Origin: Virgifigura deserti
GTDB lineage: Bacteria; Pseudomonadota; Alphaproteobacteria; Dongiales; Dongiaceae
DNA length: 64,000 bases
Assembly: GCA_003576685.1 (NCBI GenBank)
Contig: QOZR01000002.1
Span: forward strand, 62,001-126,000
Direction of reading: 5' to 3'
Under the pieces are notes generated by a model. The model was not told the DNA's origin. It searched no databases and saw only the letters and a list, made by a program, of their open reading frames with translations. Positions 42,980 to 51,413 of this stretch are shown here, piece by piece. Both the position numbers and the translations under genes were made by a program. Each line of letters begins with the position of its first letter. The first letter of the stretch is position 1.

Positions 42980-45109
42980 ATGACCTACGATAAGGCAACG
43001 GTTCGGGCGGTGTTGGATAAGGTCAAGCAGTCGGGCCGTACCGCCCTCAACGCGCCGGAAAGCAAGAGAGTCTGCGACGCCTACGGCATTCCGGTGCCGC
43101 AGGAAGGGTTGGCCACCTCCGCCGACGAAGCGGCGAGCCTGGCGGAAAAGCTCGGCTTCCCGGTCGTTCTGAAGATCGTTTCGAAGGACATTCTGCACAA
43201 GACGGATGCCGGCGGCGTGCTTGTCGGCCTGTCGAGCGCCGAAGAGGTCGAGCAGGGCTACAAGACCATCCTCAAGAACGCGCGCGCCTATCAGCCGAAC
43301 GCCGATATCACCGGCGTCCAGGTGCAGCAGATGCTGTCATCAGCGCAGGAGGTCATCGTCGGGGCGGTTACCGACCCCAGCTTCGGCAAGCTCGTCGCCT
43401 TCGGCCTCGGCGGTGTTCTGGTCGAGGTGCTGAAGGACATCACCTTCCGCTTGGCGCCCGCCACGCGCGAGGATGCCCTGTCGATGCTCGACGGCATCGC
43501 CGCCGCCGAGATCCTCCGCGGCGTCCGCGGCGCGGAGCCCGTCGATCGCGAGGCCCTGGCGTCGATCATCGAGAACGTCTCGCGCTTGGTCGAGGATTTC
43601 CCTGAGATCAGCGAGATGGACCTCAATCCGGTTTTCGCAAGGCCCGACGGCGCAACGGCCGTCGACGTCCGCATCGTCGTCGACTTCTCGCCGCCGAAGC
43701 CGATTTTCCGGCCGACGCAGGACGAGATCCTGACGGCGATGAATCGGATCATGAAGCCGAATTCCGTGGCCGTCATCGGCGCCTCCGGCGAGGAAGGCAA
43801 AATCGGCAACTCGGTGATGAAGAATCTGATCAACGGCGGTTATCAGGGCACGATCTATCCGATTAACCCCAAGGCGGACGAGATTCTCGGCCTCAAAGCC
43901 TACAAGAGCATCAAGGACATTCCCGGCGCGGTCGACATCGCGGTCTTCGCAATTCCGGCCAAGTTCGTGCCGGCGGCACTGAACGAGGTCGGCGAGAAGG
44001 GCGTCGCGGGCGCTGTGATGATCCCCTCCGGCTTCGCCGAGACGGGCAACGAAGAGCTGCAGCAGGAGATGGTCGAGATCGCGCGGAAGCACAATGTCCG
44101 CGTGATGGGGCCGAACATCTACGGCTTCTACTATACGCACAAGAATCTGTGCGCGACCTTCTGCACCGCCTATGACGTCAAGGGCAAGGTCGCCCTCTCC
44201 TCCCAGAGCGGCGGCGTCGGCATGTCGATCATCGGCTTCAGCCGCTCGACGCGGATGGGCGTGTCGGCGATCGTCGGCCTCGGCAACAAGTCGGACATCG
44301 ACGAGGACGATCTGCTGATCTTCTTCGAGCAGGACGACAACACCCAGGCCGTCGCCATGCATCTGGAGGATCTGAAGGACGGGCGCGCCTTCGCCGAGGC
44401 TGCGAAGCGGGTGTCGAAGAAGAAGCCTGTCATCGTGCTGAAGGCCGGCCGCACCTCGCTCGGCGCACGTGCCGCCGCGTCGCACACCGGCGCACTCGCC
44501 GGCAACGACAAGATCTACGAGGACGTCCTGCGGCAGAGCGGCGTGATCCGCGCGCGCAGCCTGAACGACATGCTGCAGTTCGCGCGCGGCGTTCCGGCGC
44601 TGCCGGCGCCGAAGGGCGAGAATGTGGTGATCATCACGGGCGCCGGCGGGTCCGGCGTGCTGCTGTCGGACGCCTGCGTCGACAACGGCCTGCAGCTCAT
44701 GGCGATGCCGCAGGATCTGGACGCGGCATTCCGCAAGTTCATTCCGCCCTTCGGCGCGGCCGGGAACCCAGTCGACATCACCGGCGGCGAGCCGCCGAAG
44801 ACCTACCAGAACACCATTCGGCTGGGCCTGGAGGAGGAGCGGATCCATTCCCTGATCCTGGGCTACTGGCACACGATCGTCACGCCGCCCATGGTGTTCG
44901 CGAAGCTCGTCGCCGAGGTCGTGGAGGAATACCGGGCAAAGGGCATCGACAAGCCGGTCGTCGCCTCCCTCGTGGGCGACGTCGAGGTCGAGCAGGCCTC
45001 CGACTATCTCTACGAGCGCGGCATCGTCGCCTACCCCTACACGACCGAACTGCCGGTCGCCGTACTCGGCGCGAAATATCGATGGGCGCGGGCCGCCGGC
45101 CTGCTGTAG
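42980..45109 (+). CDS. ADP-forming acyl-CoA synthetase, ATP-grasp and CoA-binding domains fused
   Basis: This 709-residue protein fuses an N-terminal ATP-grasp beta domain (residues about 1-235; KIVSKDILHKTDAGGV near 56) to the alpha part: a CoA-binding Rossmann domain (SVAVIGASGEEGKIGNSV near 262) and ligase domains. The phosphohistidine motif is AAASHTGALAGND near residue 500. The usual GPNCxG element reads GPNIYGFYYT here, an unusual change. Such enzymes make acyl-CoA from acid, ATP and CoA with release of ADP. In this locus it probably activates the imported acid or primes the CoA-transferase cycle. The start follows GGGAGG. Confidence 0.9.
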   Translation: MTYDKATVRAVLDKVKQSGRTALNAPESKRVCDAYGIPVPQEGLATSADEAASLAEKLGFPVVLKIVSKDILHKTDAGGVLVGLSSAEEVEQGYKTILKNARAYQPNADITGVQVQQMLSSAQEVIVGAVTDPSFGKLVAFGLGGVLVEVLKDITFRLAPATREDALSMLDGIAAAEILRGVRGAEPVDREALASIIENVSRLVEDFPEISEMDLNPVFARPDGATAVDVRIVVDFSPPKPIFRPTQDEILTAMNRIMKPNSVAVIGASGEEGKIGNSVMKNLINGGYQGTIYPINPKADEILGLKAYKSIKDIPGAVDIAVFAIPAKFVPAALNEVGEKGVAGAVMIPSGFAETGNEELQQEMVEIARKHNVRVMGPNIYGFYYTHKNLCATFCTAYDVKGKVALSSQSGGVGMSIIGFSRSTRMGVSAIVGLGNKSDIDEDDLLIFFEQDDNTQAVAMHLEDLKDGRAFAEAAKRVSKKKPVIVLKAGRTSLGARAAASHTGALAGNDKIYEDVLRQSGVIRARSLNDMLQFARGVPALPAPKGENVVIITGAGGSGVLLSDACVDNGLQLMAMPQDLDAAFRKFIPPFGAAGNPVDITGGEPPKTYQNTIRLGLEEERIHSLILGYWHTIVTPPMVFAKLVAEVVEEYRAKGIDKPVVASLVGDVEVEQASDYLYERGIVAYPYTTELPVAVLGAKYRWARAAGLL

Positions 45110-45118
45110 CATCCAGAG

Positions 45119-45152
45119 GGCCTAACAGACCTTCACCATGGTCTGTTAGGCC
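45119..45152 (+). terminator. Perfect 13-bp hairpin after the acyl-CoA synthetase gene
   Basis: GGCCTAACAGACC pairs with GGTCTGTTAGGCC around an eight-base loop, 9 bases past the stop codon. No U-tract follows; it could be a terminator or a processing/stability signal ahead of the USP gene. Confidence 0.55.
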
Positions 45153-45179
45153 TGCCATGTCTTGCTGGGAGGGAATGTC

Positions 45180-46046
45180 ATGCTCAAGACCATTCTCGTA
45201 CCACTCGATGGCGCCGATGGCGGCGAGACCGTCTTCGGCCCGGCGTTCAGCGTGGGGCGCCGGTTCGATGCGCATGTCGAGGTTCTGCTCGTCCGCCGGA
45301 ATCCAGCCGACGCGCTCCGCTATCTGACGCGGGGGCTTTCTGTGACTGCCGCGATGAAGGACCAAGTCGTTCAGGCGGCGACGCAAGCCGCCGATGCGGC
45401 CGCAGCGAAGGTCCGGTCGGAGTTCGATGCCTATTGTGCAGCCAACCAGATCCCGGTCGGCGTTGAGCCGCCGGGCCCCGGCACCGTTTCGGCAGCCTGG
45501 CGCGAGGAAGTCGGCCGTGAGGGCGCCGGGATCGTCGCCCGCCGGGGGCGGCTGGCGGATCTTATCGTGCTCCCGCAGCCGGCCGCCGAGGCACCCGCCC
45601 CCGCAGTGCTCGAAGCGGCACTGATGCGGACCAGCAAGCCGGTGCTGGTGGTGCCGCCCGTCACCCGGGACTCCTTCGGGCAGACGATCGGAATCGGATG
45701 GGATGGAAGCGCCGAAGCCGCAAGCGCCGTGGCCGGCGCCATGCCGTTTCTGCAGCTCGCCGAGAAGATCCGGGTCTTCATGACCGACGAGGACGCAAGG
45801 CCACAGGCGACCGCGGCCGACCTCGTCCACTATCTCGCTTGGCAAGGGATCGCCGCTTCGACGCACAAATTCGATCCCGGCTCGCGATCGGTCGGCAAGG
45901 CACTCCTCGCCGAAGCCGAGACATGTCGGACCGACCTCCTGGTCCTCGGGGGCTATGGCCACAGCCGGACCCGGGAGCTGATTCTGGGCGGCGTGACGCG
46001 ACAGGTACTGGCGACCGGCAAGATTCCGGTGCTGATGGCTCATTAA
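45180..46046 (+). CDS. Tandem universal stress protein (UspA family)
   Basis: This 288-residue protein has two Usp folds. The first (residues 1-140) begins LKTILVPLDGADGGE but lacks a clear nucleotide-binding end. The second ends with GGYGHSRTRELILGGVTRQVL, the ATP-binding loop of UspA-type proteins. GGGAGGGA precedes the ATG at 45180. It directly follows the acyl-CoA synthetase gene, 70 bp away across a hairpin. Usp genes often accompany catabolic or transport operons; the role is not known. Confidence 0.88.
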   Translation: MLKTILVPLDGADGGETVFGPAFSVGRRFDAHVEVLLVRRNPADALRYLTRGLSVTAAMKDQVVQAATQAADAAAAKVRSEFDAYCAANQIPVGVEPPGPGTVSAAWREEVGREGAGIVARRGRLADLIVLPQPAAEAPAPAVLEAALMRTSKPVLVVPPVTRDSFGQTIGIGWDGSAEAASAVAGAMPFLQLAEKIRVFMTDEDARPQATAADLVHYLAWQGIAASTHKFDPGSRSVGKALLAEAETCRTDLLVLGGYGHSRTRELILGGVTRQVLATGKIPVLMAH

Positions 46047-46204
46047 CCAAGCCAAACCGGCAAAACGAACGGCAGCCCTGTGCGGCATCCGGTCGCATAG
46101 CATCTGCAGCAGAAGACCCTAATTCTCTAGGTTCGCGTTTGAGTACATGCGGATTTCTGGAGGACGCCCGGCAACCGGGGTAAATTCAAAAAGGGGTCGA
46201 CGCT

Positions 46205-47182
46205 TTGAAAATATGCATTTTCGGCGCCGGGGCGACGGGCGGCTATCTAGCCGTTCCCCTGGCGCAGGCCGGAGCCGAGGTGAGCCTGGTGGCGCGCGGC
46301 GCGCATTTGACGGCGATGCGGTCAAACGGTCTAAAGCTGATCAAGGATGGCGAGGAGCATGTCGTCCATCCGACCTGCACCGATGATCCGGCCGAGCTTG
46401 GACCCCAGGACTATATCTTCGTGACCCTGAAGGCCCATTCGGTGCCCGGAACCGTCGACGCAATGGCGCCGCTGCTCGGCAACGATACCGCGGTGGTCAC
46501 CGCCTTCAACGGCATTCCCTACTGGTATTTCTATCGTCACGGCGGCGCCTGGGAGAACCAGCAGCTGCAAACGGTGGATCGCGGCAGCAAGCAGTGGGAC
46601 GTGCTGCGGCCCGATCGGGCCATCGGCTGCATCGTCTATCCTGCGACCGAAGTGGTCGAGCCGGGCGTCATCAAGCATGTCTATGGCGACAAGTTCCCGC
46701 TGGGCGAGCCGAGCGGCGAAGTGACCGAGCGGGTCCAGCGCCTGAGCGAGATTCTCACTGCGGCCGGGCTGCGGGCACCGGTCCTCGACCGGATCCGGGA
46801 CGAGATCTGGCTGAAGCTGTGGGGCAATCTCTGCTTCAACCCGATCAGCGCCCTCACCCACGCGACGCTCGACGTGATCACCAGCGACCCAGGCACCCGC
46901 GCCGTCGCCAAGGCCATGATGCTCGAAGCGAAAGCCATCGCCGACAAGCTGGACGTGCATTTCCGGGTCGATGTCGAGCGGCGCATCGACGGCGCCGGCA
47001 AGGTCGGCGCCCACAAGACGTCGATGCTTCAGGATCTCGAACGCAGCAGGCCCATGGAGATCGACGCGCTCGTCAGCGTCATCCAGGAACTCGGCCAGTT
47101 GGTCGGCGTCGAGACGCCGACGATCGACGTGGTGCTTGCGCTGGTGCGGCAGCGCGCCTCGGTCGCGGGCCTGTACCACTAA
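46205..47182 (+). CDS. Ketopantoate reductase-like NADP-dependent 2-oxoacid reductase (ApbA/PanE family)
   Basis: This 325-residue enzyme has the N-terminal NADP motif KICIFGAGATGGYLA and the TLKAHSVP and FNGIPYWYFY segments. The C-terminal helical domain contains the lysine/asparagine motif EIWLKLWGNLCFNPISALTHAT near residue 195 and KTSMLQDLERSRPMEIDAL near 262. It reduces a 2-oxo acid to the 2-hydroxy acid; ketopantoate is only one possibility. The start is TTG, with AAGGGG 5-10 bases before it. It may belong with the formyl-CoA region as a 2-hydroxy/2-oxo acid redox step, but it is a separate transcription unit. Confidence 0.88.
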   Translation: MKICIFGAGATGGYLAVPLAQAGAEVSLVARGAHLTAMRSNGLKLIKDGEEHVVHPTCTDDPAELGPQDYIFVTLKAHSVPGTVDAMAPLLGNDTAVVTAFNGIPYWYFYRHGGAWENQQLQTVDRGSKQWDVLRPDRAIGCIVYPATEVVEPGVIKHVYGDKFPLGEPSGEVTERVQRLSEILTAAGLRAPVLDRIRDEIWLKLWGNLCFNPISALTHATLDVITSDPGTRAVAKAMMLEAKAIADKLDVHFRVDVERRIDGAGKVGAHKTSMLQDLERSRPMEIDALVSVIQELGQLVGVETPTIDVVLALVRQRASVAGLYH

Positions 47183-47186
47183 CCCC

Positions 47187-47211
47187 CCTCCCCCGCGAGA
47201 CGCGGGGGAGG
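47187..47211. repeat. REP-like palindrome between the reductase and DUF445 genes
   Basis: CCTCCCCCGCG, three bases, CGCGGGGGAGG forms a perfect hairpin, followed by TCCGGGGTGGG. It lies between two convergent genes and may serve both as a terminator and as a dispersed repeat. Confidence 0.75.
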
Positions 47212-47235
47212 TCCGGGGTGGGCCCCAGCCGCCAG

Positions 47236-48519
47236 TCAGAACACCCATTCCGACAGCACGAAGAGCACACAGCCTACGAGTGCACCGACCAGAGTGCCGT
47301 TCATCCGGATATATTGGAGATCGCGGCCGACGGCGAGTTCCATGCGGTCCGAGACGGTTCGCGCGTCCCATCCGCGCACGACCTCGGCGATGAAGCGGCC
47401 GATCTCCACCCGCCATGGCACCACCACCTTCATCAGGAACCGCTCGACCGTCCGGTTCACGCGGTTCTGGATCCGCCGATCCTCCGCGAGCGCCCGGCCG
47501 AGGGAGCGCAAGCCGCCCGCAATCGCCTGTTTCGCCGTGGAGTCCGGCGCGATCGCGTCCTCGACGATCATGCGGCGCAACTCGTCCCAGACCACGCCGA
47601 GATAACCCTGGATTGCCGGATTCGCCAGGACCTGGTCCTTGATCGCCTGCACCTTCGTCGCATATTCGGGCGAGTGCTGCAGCTTGTCGACAAGCTCGAT
47701 GACAGCACGATCGACCCTGCCGCGCGCCTCGTGATTGGGTTCTGCAAGCTCGTCGAGCAGTTCGTGGATGCCGGCCATGATCGATCGGGCGACCTTTCCG
47801 TCGATGCTCCGCGGGATCCACCAGCTGCTCCGCTTGCCGACCAGCTCGTAGATCTTTCCCTCATATTCGAAAAGGAGCTTTCGGGCGATCACGAGGGCCC
47901 GGTCGAACAGCGCCTGATGGTGCCCCGCCTCGGCGAGTACCTCCAGCGCGTTACCCAGCGCGGGCGCCAGATTGACGGTGCGAAGCTGCTCATCGAGCGC
48001 ACGGCGGATGAATTCGCGGACGTCCTGATCCTCGATCGACTCGATCATATAAGGCAGGGTCGAAACCATGCGATCGGCGATCACATCCGCATGTTTCGGA
48101 TCCGCGAGCCAAGCGCTCAATCGGGCGGCAATATCGATCGACCGCACCTTCTGCGCCACCAGGTCCGGAGCGAGGAAGTTCCGCTCCACGAAACGGCCGA
48201 GGCCCTCGCCGATCCTGTCCTTGTTGCGCGGCACGATCGCGGTATGCGGGATCGGCAGGCCGAGAGGATGGCGAAACAGCGCGGTGACCGCAAACCAATC
48301 GGCGAGACCGCCGACCAGAGCGGCCTCCGCCCCGGCCTGCACCAACAGGACCCAAATGCCGGGTTCGGCGACGAACTTGGTCGCGACGAACACTGCACCC
48401 ATCAGAAACAGAAGCCCGGTCGCCAGCAGGCGATGGCGCCGCAATCCTCGCCTCTGGGCGGATTCCGATCCGGGCGCGCCGTCCGCGCCCGTGCGGCGCC
48501 CCTCAACGCTCGCTTCCAT
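47236..48519 (-). CDS. DUF445 membrane protein
   Basis: This 427-residue protein has an N-terminal hydrophobic segment (LLATGLLFLMGAVFVATKFV) followed by the DUF445 signature GGLADWFAVTALFRHPLGLPIPHTAIVPRNKDRIGEGLGRFV near residue 70. A long helical domain and a C-terminal membrane helix (GALVGCVLFVLSEWVF) complete it. Proteins of this family are widespread inner-membrane proteins without a settled function. The ATG at 48519 is preferred since AGGAG lies just upstream. It is convergent with the reductase gene. Confidence 0.9.
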   Translation of the reverse strand: MEASVEGRRTGADGAPGSESAQRRGLRRHRLLATGLLFLMGAVFVATKFVAEPGIWVLLVQAGAEAALVGGLADWFAVTALFRHPLGLPIPHTAIVPRNKDRIGEGLGRFVERNFLAPDLVAQKVRSIDIAARLSAWLADPKHADVIADRMVSTLPYMIESIEDQDVREFIRRALDEQLRTVNLAPALGNALEVLAEAGHHQALFDRALVIARKLLFEYEGKIYELVGKRSSWWIPRSIDGKVARSIMAGIHELLDELAEPNHEARGRVDRAVIELVDKLQHSPEYATKVQAIKDQVLANPAIQGYLGVVWDELRRMIVEDAIAPDSTAKQAIAGGLRSLGRALAEDRRIQNRVNRTVERFLMKVVVPWRVEIGRFIAEVVRGWDARTVSDRMELAVGRDLQYIRMNGTLVGALVGCVLFVLSEWVF

Positions 48520-48624
48520 GGCCGATCTCCTGTGCGCTTGCGGCGGCATTCAAGGATAAACTCCCATGCGGAATTGCAAGAGATGGACCGACGGGTGGCT
48601 GATGAGCCCAGTCAACGAGCCGGA

Positions 48625-49221
48625 TCAATCGGAAGCCGTTCGCGCGTTCGCGCGGTTCTGCCGACGACGGCGCCGCCGCGCCTGGTAGCGCTCGATAAAC
48701 CACCGGGTTAGCCAATAGCTGAAGATCCAGCAGATCACGGCAAGCGGCAAGCTTCCGACCATCATCGGCATCCATATCGGCCTGACCCGACCGGGAAGCA
48801 GATCGAACTGAAACGTCAGGGCGGCCGCGGCGACGGCGCCGAAGGTCTTGAGGTAATCCAGCGTATCCGGGCTCGGTAAGCCGTAGCCTCCCGGTAGAAT
48901 CCAGGCGCCGATGTGATAAGTGATTTCCCAGATCGCCGGCAATGTCCAGGGATTGGCGACGAAACTGCCGATCGCGGATGCAAGGACATTGCCGCGGATC
49001 GCCAGGGCCAGGAGCGCGGCCACGACGAACTGGATGCCGATCAGAGGTGTCAGCGCCACCGCCATGCCGCTGGCGAGGCCGGCGGCCACCTTGTGCGGCG
49101 TATCGGACATGCGCCCGATTCGATGAGCTCGATAGAGAACGGCACGCCGCCAGCCGGGCCGGGGCCAGACCCACCCGGCCAGTTGATGAAGCACGCCTGG
49201 CGGAACGCGGCGTCGAAACAT
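48625..49221 (-). CDS. DUF2062 membrane protein
   Basis: This 198-residue protein matches DUF2062: a basic N-terminus containing WPRPGWRRAVLYRAHRI, then HKVAAGLASGMAVALTPLIGIQF near residue 43, and SFVANPWTLPAIWEITYHIG near 86. A C-terminal membrane helix and an arginine-rich tail follow. About four helices are predicted. The function is unknown, although members are often near sugar or lipid genes. It is upstream of the DUF445 gene in the same direction, with 105 bp between them. Confidence 0.88.
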   Translation of the reverse strand: MFRRRVPPGVLHQLAGWVWPRPGWRRAVLYRAHRIGRMSDTPHKVAAGLASGMAVALTPLIGIQFVVAALLALAIRGNVLASAIGSFVANPWTLPAIWEITYHIGAWILPGGYGLPSPDTLDYLKTFGAVAAAALTFQFDLLPGRVRPIWMPMMVGSLPLAVICWIFSYWLTRWFIERYQARRRRRRQNRANARTASD

Positions 49222-49405
49222 GCTGGTCTTCGAAGTCCGGATTGACGGCTGAGTCCGTTATGGCAACATGCGAACACCATGGTGACCGGCCGCCATCGCG
49301 AGCGGCGCTGCCGCCGCGCAAACCCTGGCGACCCTTATTTCGGGTCCCGAGAGTGAGCGGCGCAACCGACACGCAGATCCATCGGGCGAATCACAGGGTT
49401 TCCAA

Positions 49406-50503
49406 TCAGCGATCCGCGACGACGATATCGACGCGGTCGGCAGGCTCCTCCTCGGCCTGATTCCCCAGCGCCCGCACATCCATGCGGGTGGAAGGCACGC
49501 CTTGATCGATCAGGAAACGACGAACCGCCACCGCGCGCGCGAGAGATAGGCGCCGCGCTTGATTCGCGGCGTTCTCCTCACCGCTGGCGTAGGCGAGAAG
49601 CTGGATCCGTGCATCCTCGTTCTGCAGGAGTTGATCCGCGACGGCCGACAGTTCCGACTGCGCCGTCATTGACAGATCCGCCGATCCCTCGCCGAACAGA
49701 ATTTGCGTTCCGGCGTCCAGGTCCTCGCCCGGCGGCAGGGCTGCGATTTTGGCCTCAGGCTCGACCAATTCGGTTGCCGGATCCGGTTCTGCGGCAGATG
49801 GCGCGCTATCGGCGCCCAATTCGGCAACCGGCGCCTCGGCGACGGGCGGCTCGGGAGGCAAGGTTTCGTCGGCCAGACTCGACGCCGGCGCGGACGCCGA
49901 GGAATCGGCAGGGGGAGCCACAGGCTCCAAGAGCTCGGAAGCCGGTGATGGCGGTATCTCGGCAACCTCGGGCGGCGGCTCGACCTCCGGCGGGACGGAA
50001 CCGCCGGCCACGGTGTCGGAGGCGGGTTCGGGCGGCGGCGGGACGTCATTGCCGAGTGAAGCAGACTCGGCCGAAGCGGTTTCCTGCTCCAGCGACGCCA
50101 AGGGTTCGGCGCCCGACTCCGCCGGGATCGAATGAGAGCCTGGCGTGAGCGAGTTTTCCAGATTTGCCGTCGCTCCGCCCGGCAGCAGAGACTCGGTCGT
50201 ATATTCGGCATTGGCACGATCAGCGACGAGCCCTTCTCTGATCCCCTCCCGCTCCTCGGACCCACTGACGACAGGCGGCTCGCCCGGAACGCTGGCGAGA
50301 TTCGGAAATTCCGCATCCTCCGCCTCGATCTCGGCAGCCGTCTCCGAGAGACGCTCGGGCAGCTCCGAGGACCCGTCGGTCAAGAGAGTGCATGCACCGA
50401 CCACAAGCGGCAGCGTGAAGACGGCAGCCCGGCGAATCACACATTGGCCCATCGCGAGACAGTGACCGGCATGGGTGAAAAGACGACGGCGTGAGCTAAG
50501 CAT
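49406..50503 (-). CDS. OmpA-like lipoprotein with a long Pro/Ala/Glu-rich linker
   Basis: This 365-residue protein has a lipoprotein signal with lipobox LVVGAC near residue 38, then an acidic, proline-rich low-complexity region from about residue 50 to 255. The C-terminal OmpA-like domain includes ILFGEGSADLSMTAQSELSAVADQL and LSLARAVAVRRFLIDQGVPSTRMDVRALG, ending near residue 365. The OmpA domain likely binds peptidoglycan, and the linker could span the periplasm from the lipid anchor. AGGAG precedes the ATG at 50503. A consensus EcfG-type promoter lies 142 bases upstream. Confidence 0.88.
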   Translation of the reverse strand: MLSSRRRLFTHAGHCLAMGQCVIRRAAVFTLPLVVGACTLLTDGSSELPERLSETAAEIEAEDAEFPNLASVPGEPPVVSGSEEREGIREGLVADRANAEYTTESLLPGGATANLENSLTPGSHSIPAESGAEPLASLEQETASAESASLGNDVPPPPEPASDTVAGGSVPPEVEPPPEVAEIPPSPASELLEPVAPPADSSASAPASSLADETLPPEPPVAEAPVAELGADSAPSAAEPDPATELVEPEAKIAALPPGEDLDAGTQILFGEGSADLSMTAQSELSAVADQLLQNEDARIQLLAYASGEENAANQARRLSLARAVAVRRFLIDQGVPSTRMDVRALGNQAEEEPADRVDIVVADR

Positions 50504-50644
50504 CCGCGGTGATCTCCTGCCCTACCCTCAAAGCCCCGCGCCCTTCACGGGGCAGCGGCCTAGGTGACGGCGAGGGCAGAGCGCCGACACGGCACGACGG
50601 GGATCTCGAACAAGCACATCATACCTGCTAGGCCCTGTCGAACT

Positions 50645-50670
50645 AACGACCCGCGCACAGCGGCGGTTCC
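50645..50670 (-). promoter_or_regulatory. EcfG-type promoter match upstream of the OmpA-like lipoprotein gene
   Basis: On the minus strand, GGAAC (50670-50666), 17 bases, then CGTT (50648-50645) is an exact match to GGAAC-N16/17-CGTT. The intergenic region 50504-50839 holds this and the plus-strand site at 50737, so both divergent genes may be stress-induced. Confidence 0.6.
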
Positions 50671-50736
50671 CCTAGACACTCTTAGCATAGCGGGATCCGG
50701 TTGCGGAACGGCCTGGGAAAATCAGCCGGAACGCCC

Positions 50737-50761
50737 GGAACCAATGCCGGAGGACGCTGTT
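50737..50761 (+). promoter_or_regulatory. Candidate EcfG-type promoter upstream of the CBS-pair gene
   Basis: GGAAC (50737-50741), 16 bases, then TGTT (50758-50761) matches the EcfG pattern with one mismatch in the -10 element. It lies 78 bases before the ATG at 50840. Confidence 0.5.
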
Positions 50762-50839
50762 CCTCCGGTAGATCCAATCCAGAAACGCAAGACTGCGGCG
50801 TCACGCGCCGAAGGTCGGGCATAGCGGAAGGAGTCAACC

Positions 50840-51259
50840 ATGCAGTTGAACGAGGTGATGACGGCCAAGGTCGACGTCGTCAATCCGGCAACAAAGCTGC
50901 AAGACGCCGCACAGAAGATGCGGGATCAAGGAATCGGTGCGCTCCCCGTCTGCGACGGCGAGCGGCTCGTCGGTATGGTCACCGACCGCGACATCGTCAT
51001 CAAGATCGTCGCCGATGGCCGGGACGTCTCGGCCGCAACGGTCGAGCAAGCCATGTCGCCGGATGTGGTGTACTGCTTCGAGGATCAATCGGTCGAGGAC
51101 GCCGCACAGGCGATGGCGAACAATCAAATCCGCCGGTTGCCGATCGTCAATCGCGACAAGCGCCTAGTGGGCATCGTATCGCTCGGCGACGTCTCGGTCG
51201 AGGGTTCGAAGGAGGCCGCCGGCGAAGCCCTCGAGGAGGTCTCGACGCCGGTCCACTGA
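50840..51259 (+). CDS. CBS-domain pair protein
   Basis: This 139-residue protein is a two-CBS module: ALPVCDGERLVGMVTDRDIVIKIVADG near residue 33 and IRRLPIVNRDKRLVGIVSLGDVSVEG near residue 96. It likely binds AMP or ATP and acts on other proteins. AAGGAG precedes the ATG. It resembles the CBS protein at 24223 in design but not in detail. An EcfG-like promoter suggests stress induction, as seen for many such alphaproteobacterial proteins. Confidence 0.93.
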   Translation: MQLNEVMTAKVDVVNPATKLQDAAQKMRDQGIGALPVCDGERLVGMVTDRDIVIKIVADGRDVSAATVEQAMSPDVVYCFEDQSVEDAAQAMANNQIRRLPIVNRDKRLVGIVSLGDVSVEGSKEAAGEALEEVSTPVH

Positions 51260-51413
51260 GCGACGCGCGAGGCGACTTATTCCGAAACCCCGCGACGAAA
51301 AGTCGAGAGTCGGCGCTTCGGCCTTGGCGCTAGTGTCTTAACGCCCGAGCGTCAGGCATCGGCGTGAACAGGTCGCCAATCTCGAACTCCGGCCTGATCA
51401 TCGTTGTCCCTGA

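Noticed and set aside
46594..48711. Very long open frame (705 codons) on the plus strand
   Set aside because: It runs across the end of the ketopantoate-reductase-like gene and antisense to DUF445. Its translation is Arg/Gly/Ala-rich without any motif, a typical artefact of high GC; the real genes there are in other frames.
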